NCBI RefSeq assembly: GCF_020184175.1
Contig: NC_065531.1
Span: 78,772,604-78,836,603, forward strand
Length of the DNA: 64,000 nt
Source: Aphis gossypii
Lineage: Eukaryota > Arthropoda > Insecta > Hemiptera > Aphididae
Reading direction: 5' to 3'
A model generated the notes under the pieces. The model made no database searches. It saw only the letters and a list, made by a program, of their open reading frames with translations, and had not been told where the DNA came from. Of the stretch, positions 1 to 11,632 are shown one piece after another. The position numbers and the translations under genes were made by a program. Positions within the stretch are counted from its first letter, which is position 1. Each line of letters begins with the position of its first letter.

Positions 1-655
1 ATTTAATGATGAAATATTGTAATATGTTATTATTATATAATTTAAATGAATGATAAGTAAATTATAATTTTAATTGTTTCTAAACGACATAGAATTTTAT
101 ATGATAAAAATATTTTTAACATGATATCTATATCAAATTTGATATTTCAAAATAAAGAATAATTATTCAAAAATTAAATTGTTTGAGCTATAAAATATAA
201 ATATTTGTTACAATTTTATGAAAATCTAAATTTTCCAAGGTATTTTTACTAAAAACAGAACATTTAAACTTTTTTATTAAATATAATATTCACTATAATA
301 TGTGTTAATGATAAATAATTTTTTTTGACTATTGGATTGAAAAGACTGAGTTAGCTAAGATACATTTATAAATGTTATCAGTTATCGGTAATTTATTATG
401 TATGAAAAAATGTATTGATAAATGATTATAACATATTTCAAAGTGCGCATAAAATATTTTATCAAATAGGTATTCAAATTTATAAATTAATCTATAAACT
501 GATAAAGAATACATTTTAAGTTGATTTAAGTACTTGATTCTTGTAATATGGTTATTACCAATTAACAATACATTTTGTTTCCCGTATTACATAATTTATT
601 AAATGCTGTGTTTATTATCAAATTATTAATAATGTATTATATTTTATTTATTTAG
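1..655. other. AT-rich intron sequence upstream of the MNK exon
   Basis: No coding exon is visible. The stretch ends in a pyrimidine/AT tract and an AG at 654-655, directly before kinase coding sequence whose first base pair completes a codon begun in an earlier exon. It is therefore read as the 3' part of an intron of the MNK gene; the upstream exons are outside the window. Confidence 0.6.
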
Positions 656-1969
656 ATGCTTATAAATTGACTGGTGAAGTGCTAGGACAAGGTGCTTACG
701 CATCTGTTCAAACGTGTGTAAGTGTGTTAACTGGCTTAGAATTTGCTGTTAAAGTGATTGACAAAATTGCCGAACATGCTCGAGCACGTGTATTCCGGGA
801 AGTTGAAACATTCTACCATTGCCAAGGCCACCCAAACATCATTCAAATGCTTGAATTCTTTGAGGCTGATGACAAATTTTACATGGTGTTTGAAAAGGTG
901 GTAGGTGGACAGCTACTTGATAGAATTCAACAACGAAAGAGATTCACAGAATGTGAAGCTAGTCTTATTGTCAAAGATTTAGCAAGTGCATTAAATTTTC
1001 TACATCAAAAAGGTACTTTATTTAACAATATTTTTTGTTTGATTTTCTGAATTTTAATTAAATATAATTTGTTTTATTATATAGGCATAGCTCATCGCGA
1101 TTTGAAACCTGAAAATATTCTTTGTGTCGATCCTGTAGCGTTAACTCCTGTTAAGTTATGTGATTTTGATCTTGGATCTGGTATCAAGTTAAATCCAGTT
1201 GATGGCAGTGCAACACCACAATTATTAACTCCAGTAGGAAGTGCTGATTTCATGGCTCCTGAAGTGGTAGATGCATTTGTTGGAAGTCCAGATTCCAATT
1301 ACCATTATTATGATAAGCGTTGTGACTTGTGGTCACTTGGAGTAGTGGCTTACATACTTCTTTGTGGCTATCCACCATTTTATGGGAATTGTGGCTCCAA
1401 TTGTGGATGGGAATCAGGAAATGCTTGTCCAGAATGTCAAGTAAGACTATCATGGAATGATAATTAAATATCAAATTTTTAATTGTGATTATTTGTTTTA
1501 GGGTTTGCTTTTTATTAGCATTCACGAGGGTCGTTATGAATTTCCAGACCGTGAGTGGGCAGACATATCAAGTGAAGCCAAAGATTTGATCAGCAAATTG
1601 CTGGTTAAAGAAGCTAGTGCTCGTCCAAGTGCTGCTGAGGTCTTAAATCATCCATGGGTGTTCAGACTACAACAAGAAAAACCCAAAGATCATGAACTAA
1701 ATACACCAGGTGTTATAAGACGTAACAACAGTGCTCGTGCTCTATCTACATTTGCAGAGTCTGCTATGTCGGCTAATCGAGTGTTCCTGCAGCATTTTAG
1801 TTTGTTTTCATCAACTGATGTACCTCTTGCTGCTGCAAAAAGACTTTCACCGCCATCGCATTCCATGATTGTACAGCGTAGGTCACTTGGTAAACCACAA
1901 TGTTCCAATGAAACAACTGGTAGCCGAGCTCCTGCTCAATTACCAATCATTGCATCTCCTAGCGGCTAG
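656..1969 (+). CDS. Lk6: MAP kinase-interacting serine/threonine kinase (MNK/Lk6), 3' exons only
   Basis: Three exons can be read: 656-1012, 1085-1440 and 1502-1969, each bounded by GT..AG and in phase. Together they cover almost the whole kinase domain and the C-terminus. Visible motifs are the glycine loop GQGAYASVQ, the FAVKVI lysine, HRDLKPEN, MAPEVV and the cysteine-bearing insert GNCGSNCGW...CPECQ typical of MNKs. The magnesium motif is DFD (near 1162-1170) instead of DFG, a family hallmark that separates MNKs from other CaMK-group kinases. Near 1846-1890 the C-terminus carries LSPPSHSMIVQRR, which resembles the basic ERK/p38 docking site of MNKs. The family phosphorylates eIF4E and is activated by MAP kinases. 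The gene is 5' truncated by the window edge: the first codon here starts in phase with one base from a missing exon. Identification is very secure; the exact orthologue name is by family. Confidence 0.93.
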
Positions 1970-2300
1970 AGTTTAAGAGGCCTCCTCCATTCATTACCTC
2001 TCCACTTTTTTTATACTAATTAAAATCATTAGAAAACAAAAATTTGGAAATAATTTAAATACAAAATATAAATTGACAATTTTTTTTTTTTTTTTTTTTT
2101 TTAACCAAATAGTCATGTATCTGGTTTTTTTATAAAGACTAAAATACGCAATAAATATTATAAGATAACAACTTAATATTTATGTTATAACATAATATAA
2201 ATAAAATACAGACTTATTTTTGTACTTTGAAAAAGCTCATAGTCTTCAAAAAAAAAAAAAAAAGTAATAATTAAAATTTGTGATAATTCCAATGTATGGC
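1970..2300 (+). terminator. MNK 3' UTR with poly(A) signal
   Basis: The stop codon at 1967-1969 is followed by AT-rich DNA with T-runs. An AATAAA at 2150-2155 lies about 180 nt after the stop and is the first plausible poly(A) signal; another AATAAA-like site follows near 2200. The true cleavage site is not known. Confidence 0.45.
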
Positions 2301-5178
2301 AACACGTTTTGTATTATGGTGCCATTAATATGTAAACTTTCGGGTATGGTTAACAAAATCAATAAGTTTGTTATTTTTTTTTTCTTATAGAAAACCAACA
2401 AGGTACCTATATTAATATATATTATATAATTAGACATAGGTTAGTCCGCAAAATATGCGAACATTTACACCAAAACTAATGTCTTATTTAGAATATAGCT
2501 CATCAGGTGCCATTTGTTTTTTTTTTTTTTTTTTTGTTAGTAATGGTATAGAGAAAAAAAAGGCTGTCATGCATAGAGTTTAAGTTAAAAACTTTTGTGT
2601 ATTTTTTTATGAGAAGTATGGAATGTTTTTTAAGTAAATTATTTATACAAGCAATGCACGTTAAAAACTATTGTTAATAAAAAAAAATTTGATTTTTTTT
2701 AATATTGTGAAATAAGAAAATATTTTTGAAAACATTTTTACATAAATGCAAAATTGATTTTTTAAATTTATATACATAAATGTTTCATTGTGATAATATT
2801 GTATTTGAATACATGTCAGCAGTTGATGTTTGTTAAAAAATCAAAATATAAAAAGAACCGTTATAATTTCAAAAGTGAAAATAAAACAATTTACAATTTG
2901 ACATATGTGTAGCTATTATTACTAAATTAAATATTGTCCTTTTTACATATTGATCAAGTATTAAATAATTACAGTTTGTCATGTTGAACATCAGCAGTAA
3001 ATTATTTGAAGTGAACAACTCGTATAACTTATTATTTTGTTAATATGAAAATATATACATTATATTTAAGAAGATTCATTATATGAAAATTAACTTTGAT
3101 TGATTTAATTTAACAATAGATAACACGCAAGTTCATTTGAAAATTAGGTAATATAAATGATGAAATGTTACAATAAATGGTTAGAATATGAGCAGATAAA
3201 AAATACGTTGACTTATGTTAATAGTAATCGTTAAAAATGTAAGTTTAAATTATACTAAAACTGTAATTTTTACAAATCATTGTTTGATATTTTGTAGATA
3301 TCTTTCAATTTATAATTTTTCCAAAAGATAAATAATTTAATTTTTGATTGGATATTGAAAAAATAGTTTTGTAAATCTAACTATAAAAATTATTTAATAA
3401 TTATACTTGTATTTTACTTATAACTAAAAATTTTTTAAACAGTATACCTAAATTTGATAAATTATTTTAATAACTCCAACTTTGAATTATTCATACTCTC
3501 CTTTCTGTTAAAAAATATAGCCAATAATAGGTAGCTCTAAATAATAAATAATAATCAACACAAGCCCACAAGGTTAATAATATTATTTAATATTTATTAT
3601 AATTATATTATTTTCAAATTATTATCTGACTGTCCTATCGCCTTAAGTATTCTGAACAGACAAACAGTAGAAAATTTTGCAAAGTTGAAAAAACTGTACT
3701 TAGTTACTTTGATATTTCATATTTTAATACGTTAAAACGTGGTTAAAATAGTTCATTACAGTTAACAATTCAACAATTGTATAGAGCACAATGACTTGAA
3801 AAATCAATACCTAATACATTGTAGGTATGTTTAACATATGATATTGAAAAAAAAATGATGTAGAATTGTCTATAATTTTTATTGAATGGATACATTTTAC
3901 ATTTTTACTTACATGATAAATGTCCTCTTCAGATTTCAAGATGGCCTAAATATCTGGGTAAGCAAATGCCAGTTACCAACGTTTCTCGTGGTTTTGTTGA
4001 TTGAAATGATTTGCTTTTTGTGATCATTATAAAAACAAAAACAGTTTTCAGATCTGGGCATGGACACGGTTGATATCCAAAAGCGCGAATCTAGCTTTTT
4101 TCGATAATTTAAAAGCGCAAAATGAATTTGAGCTTTTGACTTTTGTACCTTGGTAATGGTATAAAAATCGCAAAAAAATGTTTTCACCTGATACAGTATT
4201 TTACCCGTTTCACGACAGATTGCAACAACGGTTATTGCATTTTGTCAGTGTTTTATCATAACTATTCATAACAAATTACGAAGACAATCTGGTCATTTAC
4301 TCATCACCAATATGCAAATATGGAACTTGTTACAAAAAAGAAAAAAATTGTCCAGATGGAAATACTTAAAAACTGTGGATTTAAAATTTAATTTAAAGTT
4401 AACTACTACTACTAGTTAAGGTAACTACTACTCGCTAAAATGGTAATCATGATATAACTTGTAAATTTAAAATAATATTCAAAATCATCGTTTTTGTTTT
4501 TTTTAATTAATTTTAACATCACTATAAATCCTTAATTAAAAATTAATAATAACTATTTGAATAAAATACACTCTATTTTTTTTTTAAATTGAAGGACTTG
4601 CGTTATTAAAAATGTTGTTCTCTTTTGCGTTTAAGGGCTATACAGCAGGGATGTAAAAAAAACATTTTAATAATTAATAATAATAATTATTTATTTTTTG
4701 CTTTAATGATGAATAATAAAATTGTTATCAACGTATAAAATGACCCGACCGAGATGAAATGTATTTTTTATTTATTCCCAATTTTTTTGACAAAATTAAA
4801 TTTCCTTCCTAATACATTATTTTTTCTGAAACATAAACATTTCAATGAATAAAGTACTTTAATGCAATCAAAATTTATCCGAATTTTATTTCGAAGTCAT
4901 ATAGCTTGTAGAAATACAAAAAATCGGCTTTTATTTTTGTATTACAGTAAAGTTACTATCTGAAGAAATTCACTTTATTACCAGAGCATCAGGCACATTT
5001 TTATTATTGTTATTTATTTTATTTTTCATTTAAAGATTTTTAGGTTTCCGTTATAAAGCTAGACAATTTTATTGAACATCTCGCATTCATTTTTCTTTAA
5101 GCATAACAAAAAAAATTCGGAAAATAGTTTGTAATAAAAATTGATATAACACATCATATTAAAATGTTTTAATTTCAG
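2301..5178. other. AT-rich intergenic DNA, nothing recognised
   Basis: Short open frames occur on both strands but none shows a domain, splice context or biased codon use. Homopolymer A/T runs are frequent. It may include distal 3' UTR of the kinase gene. Confidence 0.5.
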
Positions 5179-5269
5179 TTGTAAACGGCAACGCCATCTA
5201 CCAGCTAAAGTCAGCGGCAGTTGATAACGATAAAGAAAATAAATTCATTTAGATGGCGCGGCGTTACAA
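5179..5269. repeat. Short inverted-repeat element with CGCCATCTA ends
   Basis: The left end TTGTAAACGGCAACGCCATC (5179 onward) is matched in inverse orientation by the right end at 5250-5269, which reads TAGATGGCGCGGCGTTACAA. The arms share TTGTAA and CGCCATCTA with small differences in between. The ACGCCATCT core recurs singly near 43830. No convincing target-site duplication was found, so this may be a decayed MITE or a chance pairing. Confidence 0.35.
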
Positions 5270-6201
5270 ATTTGGACACATCTACGTGCGGATGACATAA
5301 CGAATTTACTATTTCGTGGATGACATTAAACGAGAATGCACGATCTATAAGACACTAATATAGATGATAGTAAATACTTAATTCCTTTTTATATAATTTA
5401 TATGTTCATACGTATGACCTCGAATTATCAACACATTACAATTAATGGCCCAGTATCGCGGTTAAGGAGTTTCGTTTTATCATTCCAAGGCCCCCGCATG
5501 CCACAAATATTCACAAACTTCTATAATACAAACTAGATAAGACACTCCGGGGGTTTTAGTTGAAGTTAGGATTATCCCTTGGCACCATTTTGTCGGTTGG
5601 CAAAACTTTTAACAATTTAATATTTGTATTGATTACCAGACACGTAACCGGGAAATTTCTATTAGTTGAACTAACAATTTTTAGAAAAAATTTTTTCTAT
5701 CATCATACTCCCCCAAAACCCCTTATGCAGAATCCCATAGTAAGTCTTAATAATTTAAAATTTACCTTTTAAAATAATAATTTCCCTATCTTAATACTAA
5801 TCAGGAATAATTTTTAATCGAATAGTTTTTTAAACGTCATGAATAAGTTTTTTCACACGCTACACAGAAAACTGGAATAGTTACTATAATAATAGCTAGT
5901 TAATAAGTTTCACTGAATGCAAATTCGTACTTTTCAAGTCCATCAATTCGTTGCTTTGACATTATTATAATTTCGATAATTTTTAATAGTAGTTGGTAAA
6001 GGTATCTATTGTTAATAACTTATGCTGTTCACTTTAAGGGTATTAGTAAGATATGATGCCAACAAACCAAAATTATCTGTGAATCTTCTTTCTAGTTCTT
6101 TAACTACAAAAACTAAAATACCCACGAAGTCCCAGGTATAGATCTATGGTGTGTCAATCATACAAGAAAATTCAGATGGATAGAGACGAAATCACCAATG
6201 C
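5270..6201. other. AT-rich intergenic DNA, nothing recognised
   Basis: A small open frame at 5560-5772 on the + strand shows no recognisable domain and is probably spurious. No RNA gene was seen. Confidence 0.45.
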
Positions 6202-6704
6202 AGTATGTCCCAAAGTCCCTTATCACCCTTATATTTCCATGTGAAATCAATATATTTAAACGCGGTTTTTTTTACAATATTGAGTAAAGAAATTCTGATT
6301 GAATGGCATAAAATTCAAAAATTAAAAAAAAATTGTTATGCATTTAAGAATTTTCAACTTTTAAGATAGCCATTTTGTTGAACGTATATTTCAAAACAGT
6401 TGAAAAGAAAAAAAATATTAAAATTGAATAAAAATAGATCAACTACCAAGTTAAAGCAAGTTCTGTTTTTGAATACCTATACCTAATTATTATATTTTAA
6501 ATAATATGTTCAACAAAATGGCTATCTTAACAACTGAAAATTCTTAAATAATTAAAGGCATAAAAACATTTTTTTTTTAAATTTTTGAATTTTATGCCAT
6601 TTAATCAGAATATCCATACTTAGTATTGTAAAAAAAACCAAGTTTAAATATATTAATTTCCCATGGAGATATTAAGGGTGATACGGGACTTATGGGGCAT
6701 AATT
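6202..6704. repeat. Fold-back (long inverted repeat) element
   Basis: The left arm (about 6202-6390) and right arm (about 6500-6704) are imperfect reverse complements over nearly 200 bp, with a spacer of roughly 110 bp. Landmarks shared by both arms are TATCACCCTTA, ATATATTTAAAC, GGTTTTTTTTACAATA, TGGCATAAAATTCAAAAATT and AAGATAGCCATTTTGTTGAA. The arms differ by scattered substitutions and small indels, so the element is not young. The size and shape fit a non-autonomous fold-back or long-TIR MITE. If transcribed, the RNA would form a long hairpin. Confidence 0.75.
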
Positions 6705-6764
6705 CCATAATGTATAGTCGCTGATTGGAAACAGCACGGAGTAGTTAAGTACTCGATACCGTTT

Positions 6765-7230
6765 CCCGGTAAGCGAGTCCGGTGCTTCTGGTTAAATAAA
6801 CCGGGGGGCCGTGGGGGACCATTTTTAAGTCGATTTTTGTAGACTGAAAAAACGGTGAAGCAACATATTACCCCCTTCCGGATATGTATGAACAGTTGAA
6901 GTCATTGGCCGAAAGCTGTATGTTCACTCAACTCGAACTCATAAGCGACTACCTGAAGATACCAATTAACCTGCCAAGGTAGCCGAAAAACCGCTTTTAT
7001 CACTGTTAAATGACCTGCCTGGAAGTTTATTTAATGACGTGCATTTAGTCCGACGATTTTTAGGCGTCATCGGATTTTTCGCAGGTTTGTGGTTAAATAT
7101 TCTGTCATAGCTGAACCATTGACTGCTCTGTTGCGCGAGGGTACTGAGTTATAGACAAAAAGACAAGAATAGAGACGTTCTGCAAGTTGCATGACGCCCT
7201 TGCCGCAGACTGTTGACAGTTTTTACTCCG
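6765..7230 (+). mobile_element. Decayed Ty3/Gypsy pol fragment (reverse transcriptase to RNase H)
   Basis: Short conceptual translations match Gypsy pol landmarks in order. One is a YPLP...FTQLELISDY...IPI block near 6878-6970, equivalent to the FTKLDL..GY..IPI part of reverse transcriptase. A second is an RRFLGVIGFF block near 7050-7080, then AEPLTALLREG near 7111-7143, equivalent to the connection before RNase H. The blocks sit in different frames with stop codons between them. They are much closer than in an intact element, so the segment that should hold the catalytic YxDD motif is missing. No LTRs were identified. This is a dead relic; whether it came from an envelope-bearing element cannot be told. 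Confidence 0.75.
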
Positions 7231-8660
7231 CACAAAGTTTGTTTTTTTAGTGGTAAGTAATTCCAAAGGCTGTAAACATTAGATATTTTTAAATTGTTTA
7301 CAAAATAAAACATATTGTTACAGAATAAATACAGTGATAACTGATAACCCTTTTTAAAATGACGGATAACAATATCACGGTGGTAATAACAACAGAGGTA
7401 AGTCGTAAGTAGTTGGTACTTATACTGCATTATGCTATTATGTATTTATGTCTTTATCATTATAATATAGTACTTTTCCATCAGATAAGTATATTATAAT
7501 GAATGCTACCACGTATTTTAAGTGCTGTAAAAACTACGCGCGAGGTATACAACCGTTCACGTTGTTCTTTTGTAAAATATTCATTTTTTATATCATTTTG
7601 TTGTAAACTAAAATTAGATATTATTTTAAATAATAATGGAATGCATTATAAAAACAGTTATGGTCTAAATAACAAAAAAAAAAAAATTAAAAAAGTAGAA
7701 CCTTAACACACAAACCTACACAATACGTACACGGTACACATCTCTAACCGATAACTGATAATAATGAGTTATGAATAAAATTCATTCAAAAAAATATTAA
7801 TAACCACTATCTTTGTTCGCGTGTAAAAACATATTTTTATTAAATAAAACATAATATACAACATAATACAATATACATAATACATTGATATGTAACTCAA
7901 TTGTACGAGTACTTACATAGACATATAGTTATATAGTAGTATTATGTTATATTATTACAATGTTTTGATGTATTTTGCCACAAAAACGGACGGGTACCTA
8001 AATGTATTATTGAGCAATGAGCATAATATTATACCAACGGCATTACCATACTTATCCATGATAGTAGTCAATCATGTATTCCATTGGATATTTGGATCTT
8101 TAGTTTTATTTTTAAACTACATTCTTAGTTATACTTAAAATCATTACATAAGCGTAGTCAATATGAAACTTTACGTCTTTACCATCAATCTCGATAATTT
8201 CGATAATTTCGACAAATTTGTCTGTTTTGTCGTGCGTTTTTCACAGTATTTTAATTGTTAATAAACGAGTAATGAATATTTAGTACCTATACTATAATAT
8301 TTTACATACTTATAAATTGCTAGTAAATTTGCTAATTGCACAAGTTGTAAATTATATTGCTACTTAAAAAACGATAGTCAATAGATAATATTTATACTTT
8401 ATATTATAGGTTAGGTACCTATATATTGGACATATTAACTATGAAGAAGGTCAATTCGCTCTATTAATAAATCTCACTCAATGCAATTTTTTTTTTAAAT
8501 TTTATTATTCAGTCACATTTATCATAATTTTATATATTCTTACGACCGTGACTTGAAATCAGTTGAATGAGATAGCACACAGCAAAAACGTAAAATTAAA
8601 CGCATAGGGCGTAGGGACATATTATTACGTTTAATTAAGTATATATTTGCATTATATAAG
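7231..8660. other. AT-rich intergenic DNA between Gypsy relic and viperin
   Basis: No supported gene. Short open frames at 7149-7430 (-), 7503-7706 (+) and 7944-8138 (+) have no recognisable features. A TAGGTACCTA palindrome sits at 8412-8421. On the - strand an AATAAA (8501-8506) could serve as a poly(A) signal for viperin about 220 nt past its stop. Confidence 0.45.
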
Positions 8661-8723
8661 AATAATATTAATAATATCGGCGAGACGAGGTGCTGCGAAA
8701 GAAAAATTAATATTTGGCCCGCG

Positions 8724-9779
8724 TTACCACTCGAGATCGTCTTTGGACAGTTGCTGTTTACTCCACACGTAAATGCCGCCCCGGTCCAGGAAAGCCTTTT
8801 CGTCGAAACCGGAACCGCGGAGCGCGTGCTGGACGCCGACGTCGAGCAGGGACGCGGACGGTTCCTTCTTGCCGTTGCGGCAGTTCAGGAACCGCATGTA
8901 CTCGTCCAGGATCAGGTAGCTGTCCCGCATGGCGTCGTTGTTCTCCGGCACCAGCGTCCGGACTCGGGCGTGCCGGCGCAAGAACCCGTCGAACTGCTCG
9001 TCGGTGACGTAGAACCGGGCGGCGTCGCGCAACGCGCCCTCGCCCGCGTTCTCGCCATCCAGCAGGAGGCACTGGAACACCTTCCACCGGACCGGCCGCA
9101 GCCGGTCGATGTGCTCGGCGAACGTTTCGTTCACGTTGTACGTGTTGACCACCGTGTTGATCTTGAACGCGATCTTGTGCCGTCCGCACCACTCGCGCAC
9201 CTCGTACAGCTTGGAAACGTGGTCGGTCCGACCGCCCTGCCGTCGGCCGATCGTCCGGTTCGTGTCGGCGTCGAACGAGTCGCACGACACGGCCAGCATG
9301 TCCACGTACTCGCCGTACCGGTGCATCCACTTCTCCTGGATCAGACTGCCGTTGCTCACTATCGACACGCTGATGCCGGCCCACCGGAGTTCCGTTTTGC
9401 AGTAGCGGATCAGCTCGCCCATGAACCGGCCGCCGTCCCGGACGAACGGTTCGCCGCCCGAAAAGTTCAGCTTCTTCATGCCGGCTTCCGCCAGCATGGT
9501 CAGACCGCGCTTGGCCTCGGCCAGCGGCAGCACGAACGACGTCTTGGCCGTGTGAAAGCAAAAGCCGCAGCTGTAGTTGCACTGCCGCGTGAAATGGTAG
9601 TTGACGCTGAGCGGCACGGCCTCGCGGGCACCGGGCGCAGCGGCTGCGGTGCCCGCGGCGTCCCGCCCGGTCCACGGGACGGCCGCGTACGCCTGCACCA
9701 AAGCCCGGCACACCGCGTCCCAAGCGTACCTCAGCACGTTGAAAAATCGCGAGTTCCACGCCTCGACGGCCTGCTGCAT
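8724..9779 (-). CDS. RSAD2: Viperin (radical SAM ddhCTP synthase), single exon
   Basis: The 351-residue frame is close to the length of vertebrate viperin (about 360). Residues 1-35 can form an amphipathic helix (AVEAWNSRFFNVLRYAW), as used by viperins to bind ER or lipid-droplet membranes. The radical SAM cluster motif is CNYSCGFC with cysteines at 67, 71 and 74, followed by the near-invariant stretch FHTAKTSFVLPL. GGEPF at 108-112 binds SAM, and VSCDSFD at 164-170 and WKVFQCLLLDGE are further family signatures. The tail WSKQQLSKDDLEW ends in the conserved acidic-Trp terminus that contacts the cytosolic Fe-S machinery. Known family activity is conversion of CTP to the chain-terminating antiviral nucleotide ddhCTP. 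The gene has no intron and is far richer in G+C than its surroundings; a long antisense open frame is a by-product of that. All catalytic motifs are intact. Start is the first ATG of the frame. Confidence 0.95.
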   Translation of the reverse strand: MQQAVEAWNSRFFNVLRYAWDAVCRALVQAYAAVPWTGRDAAGTAAAAPGAREAVPLSVNYHFTRQCNYSCGFCFHTAKTSFVLPLAEAKRGLTMLAEAGMKKLNFSGGEPFVRDGGRFMGELIRYCKTELRWAGISVSIVSNGSLIQEKWMHRYGEYVDMLAVSCDSFDADTNRTIGRRQGGRTDHVSKLYEVREWCGRHKIAFKINTVVNTYNVNETFAEHIDRLRPVRWKVFQCLLLDGENAGEGALRDAARFYVTDEQFDGFLRRHARVRTLVPENNDAMRDSYLILDEYMRFLNCRNGKKEPSASLLDVGVQHALRGSGFDEKAFLDRGGIYVWSKQQLSKDDLEW

Positions 9780-10060
9780 ATCGCGTGCGTGTGGTCGGTT
9801 GCTGCGGTATATATGATGCGATGGTCTATGTGCAGATCGGTCCGCGGATCGACGACGTTCTCATCGGCAGCTGGACGCTATATAATAGTACCGTAAGTAT
9901 CGTAGGTTAGGTGTGTTATAGTTCTCAGCATTATCGTCGACGTCTGTTGTAGTCGTGCAGTGAGTGGGGAGACTGATCACACGTTCTCACAGTACTTACG
10001 GTTTCGGCGATGACGTGGGAGGAGTGAGTACACCAATACTCAACGTTTTTTGTAAACACC
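9780..10060 (-). promoter_or_regulatory. Putative viperin promoter / 5' UTR
   Basis: The GC- and CpG-rich character of viperin continues about 100-250 bp upstream of its ATG, then gives way to AT-rich DNA. Read on the - strand, TATA-like sequences lie at about 9880-9888 (TTATATAGC) and 9807-9814 (ATATATAC). The 9885 site would place a start of transcription near 9855. Direct evidence is only the base composition and the TATA-like words. Confidence 0.35.
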
Positions 10061-11421
10061 GATTACATAAATTGCATATGTGCGCGCGACAAATTAATGA
10101 ACACGTAATAAAGTTAGAGTGGTTACCTTTTTAACGCTACCCGATAAAAAAAAAAGGGTGAAAAGTGACTGCCAGCTGCCGATTAGGAATATTTTAAAAG
10201 TTTCAAACCCGAGTGACAATAATACCGTATATAGTTGTATCACTTATTCACTTGTATCATCGCGGTCGAAACGTCAATGATTATTACTATAGAATAGCTT
10301 ATAATAATAATCAATACACGGCTAGATTTGACAAAAAATTTTCACAACAGGACGCCCACGTCCGTGTGTGCAGTTGCTACGCGTCTTATATACATAATGC
10401 ATGTACAGCAAATTTTCGTTCAGCGGAATAAATGAGTTAGGAGCATTTCAAAATTTTAATATTTTACTATAGCTCACAAATTAAAATATGAATAAAAATT
10501 TATGAGAATCCTATATATAGTTTATATCATAATTTGAGTTTGATTATAGGTAAATTAACTCTAATATGAAAACTAACAGGCAACAGCACAAAACCGATTC
10601 CGTTGAATGAAACTTGAAAGTTTGTCATGTTCTATATGTATGTAAGACAGAGACAATAAATTATACATGTCGGTATGTGGTATGTCCTCTTGAATATAAT
10701 TTTATACGAAACTTATTTTTTTAAATAAAATTTTTAGATTCTGAGCGAAGATATGAGGGTGGCTTTTGATAGTTAATTGGATCTAATTAGTACTTTACGG
10801 GTTAGAAGTGAAAAATTTTTAGTATTTTTTTACACGGAAAAACAAAAAAAAAATGAAGGAAAAACACGATTTTTTACGCAAATAAAATACTTAAATATAT
10901 GTAACAATAGTGATCATTTTTATTGTGTGTATTATTAATATCGTTTTGTGAATAATTTCGACAAGAATAAATTGTATTTTTCAAATAATAATTCTCCAGA
11001 TGCAATATTGTAAGATAAATTGAAAAATCTAAAATTAAATTTTATACTAATTTTTAAAAATTTTTATACAATATTGTACATAATATACCTATTGTGGCAT
11101 ATTAACATAAAAATAATGTTAATGTATTAATATTCTTATATTTTAAAAATATTCTAAATAAATAAATTAATAAATAAATAAATAAATAAATTCTTATTAT
11201 TAGATTTAATGTATATTATTTTACAACATTTTATGCAACTTTTAAAAAATTATATAGCAGCAATTATTTTATATTTTTATATGTATTATATAAATTTTTG
11301 TTTTGGCCGAAAAGGGAATCAGTTTTTTTTTAAATTTGGTCGAAATATGAATCGGCTGAAAAGGAAAAGGTACGTTTTTGATCGAAAACGACTATGCCCG
11401 TTAAAATAATTCTGAGGCTTT
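10061..11421. other. AT-rich intergenic DNA with dispersed-repeat fragment
   Basis: No gene recognised. The stretch TTAACTCTAATATGAAAACT near 10555-10574 recurs with few changes near 22428-22447, so at least part of this region is a dispersed repeat. A (TAAA)n microsatellite occupies about 11168-11190. Confidence 0.4.
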
Positions 11422-11632
11422 GGTCAAAAAGGGCCAATGTCACGTTTAATCATTTTTGGGAAATTAAGGATAAAACACGTATTTTTTTTGTTTTAAAATT
11501 TTTATTAGTTTTTTTTTTTGTGATGAATATAAATATTGGTACCCTAAATGATTAAAATTTTAAAACAAAAAAAGTATGGGATTTATTCTTAATTTCCCAA
11601 AAGTGATTAAAATTGACATTGGCCCTTTGACC
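11422..11632. repeat. Inverted-repeat (MITE-like) element
   Basis: The left arm, about 11422-11510, begins GGTCAAAAAGGGCCAATGTC. The right arm, about 11548-11632, is its imperfect reverse complement and begins GGTCAAAGGGCCAATGTCA when read on the - strand. Arms of about 85 bp also share GGGAAATTAAG and TTTTTTTGTTTTAAAATTT. The spacer is short. No clear target duplication was seen. Confidence 0.7.

Noticed and set aside
8751..9896. A 381-codon + strand open frame and other long frames overlapping viperin
   Set aside because: They are antisense or shifted shadows created by high GC at third positions; composition is Arg/Pro/Val-rich with no domain, while the - strand frame is unmistakably viperin.
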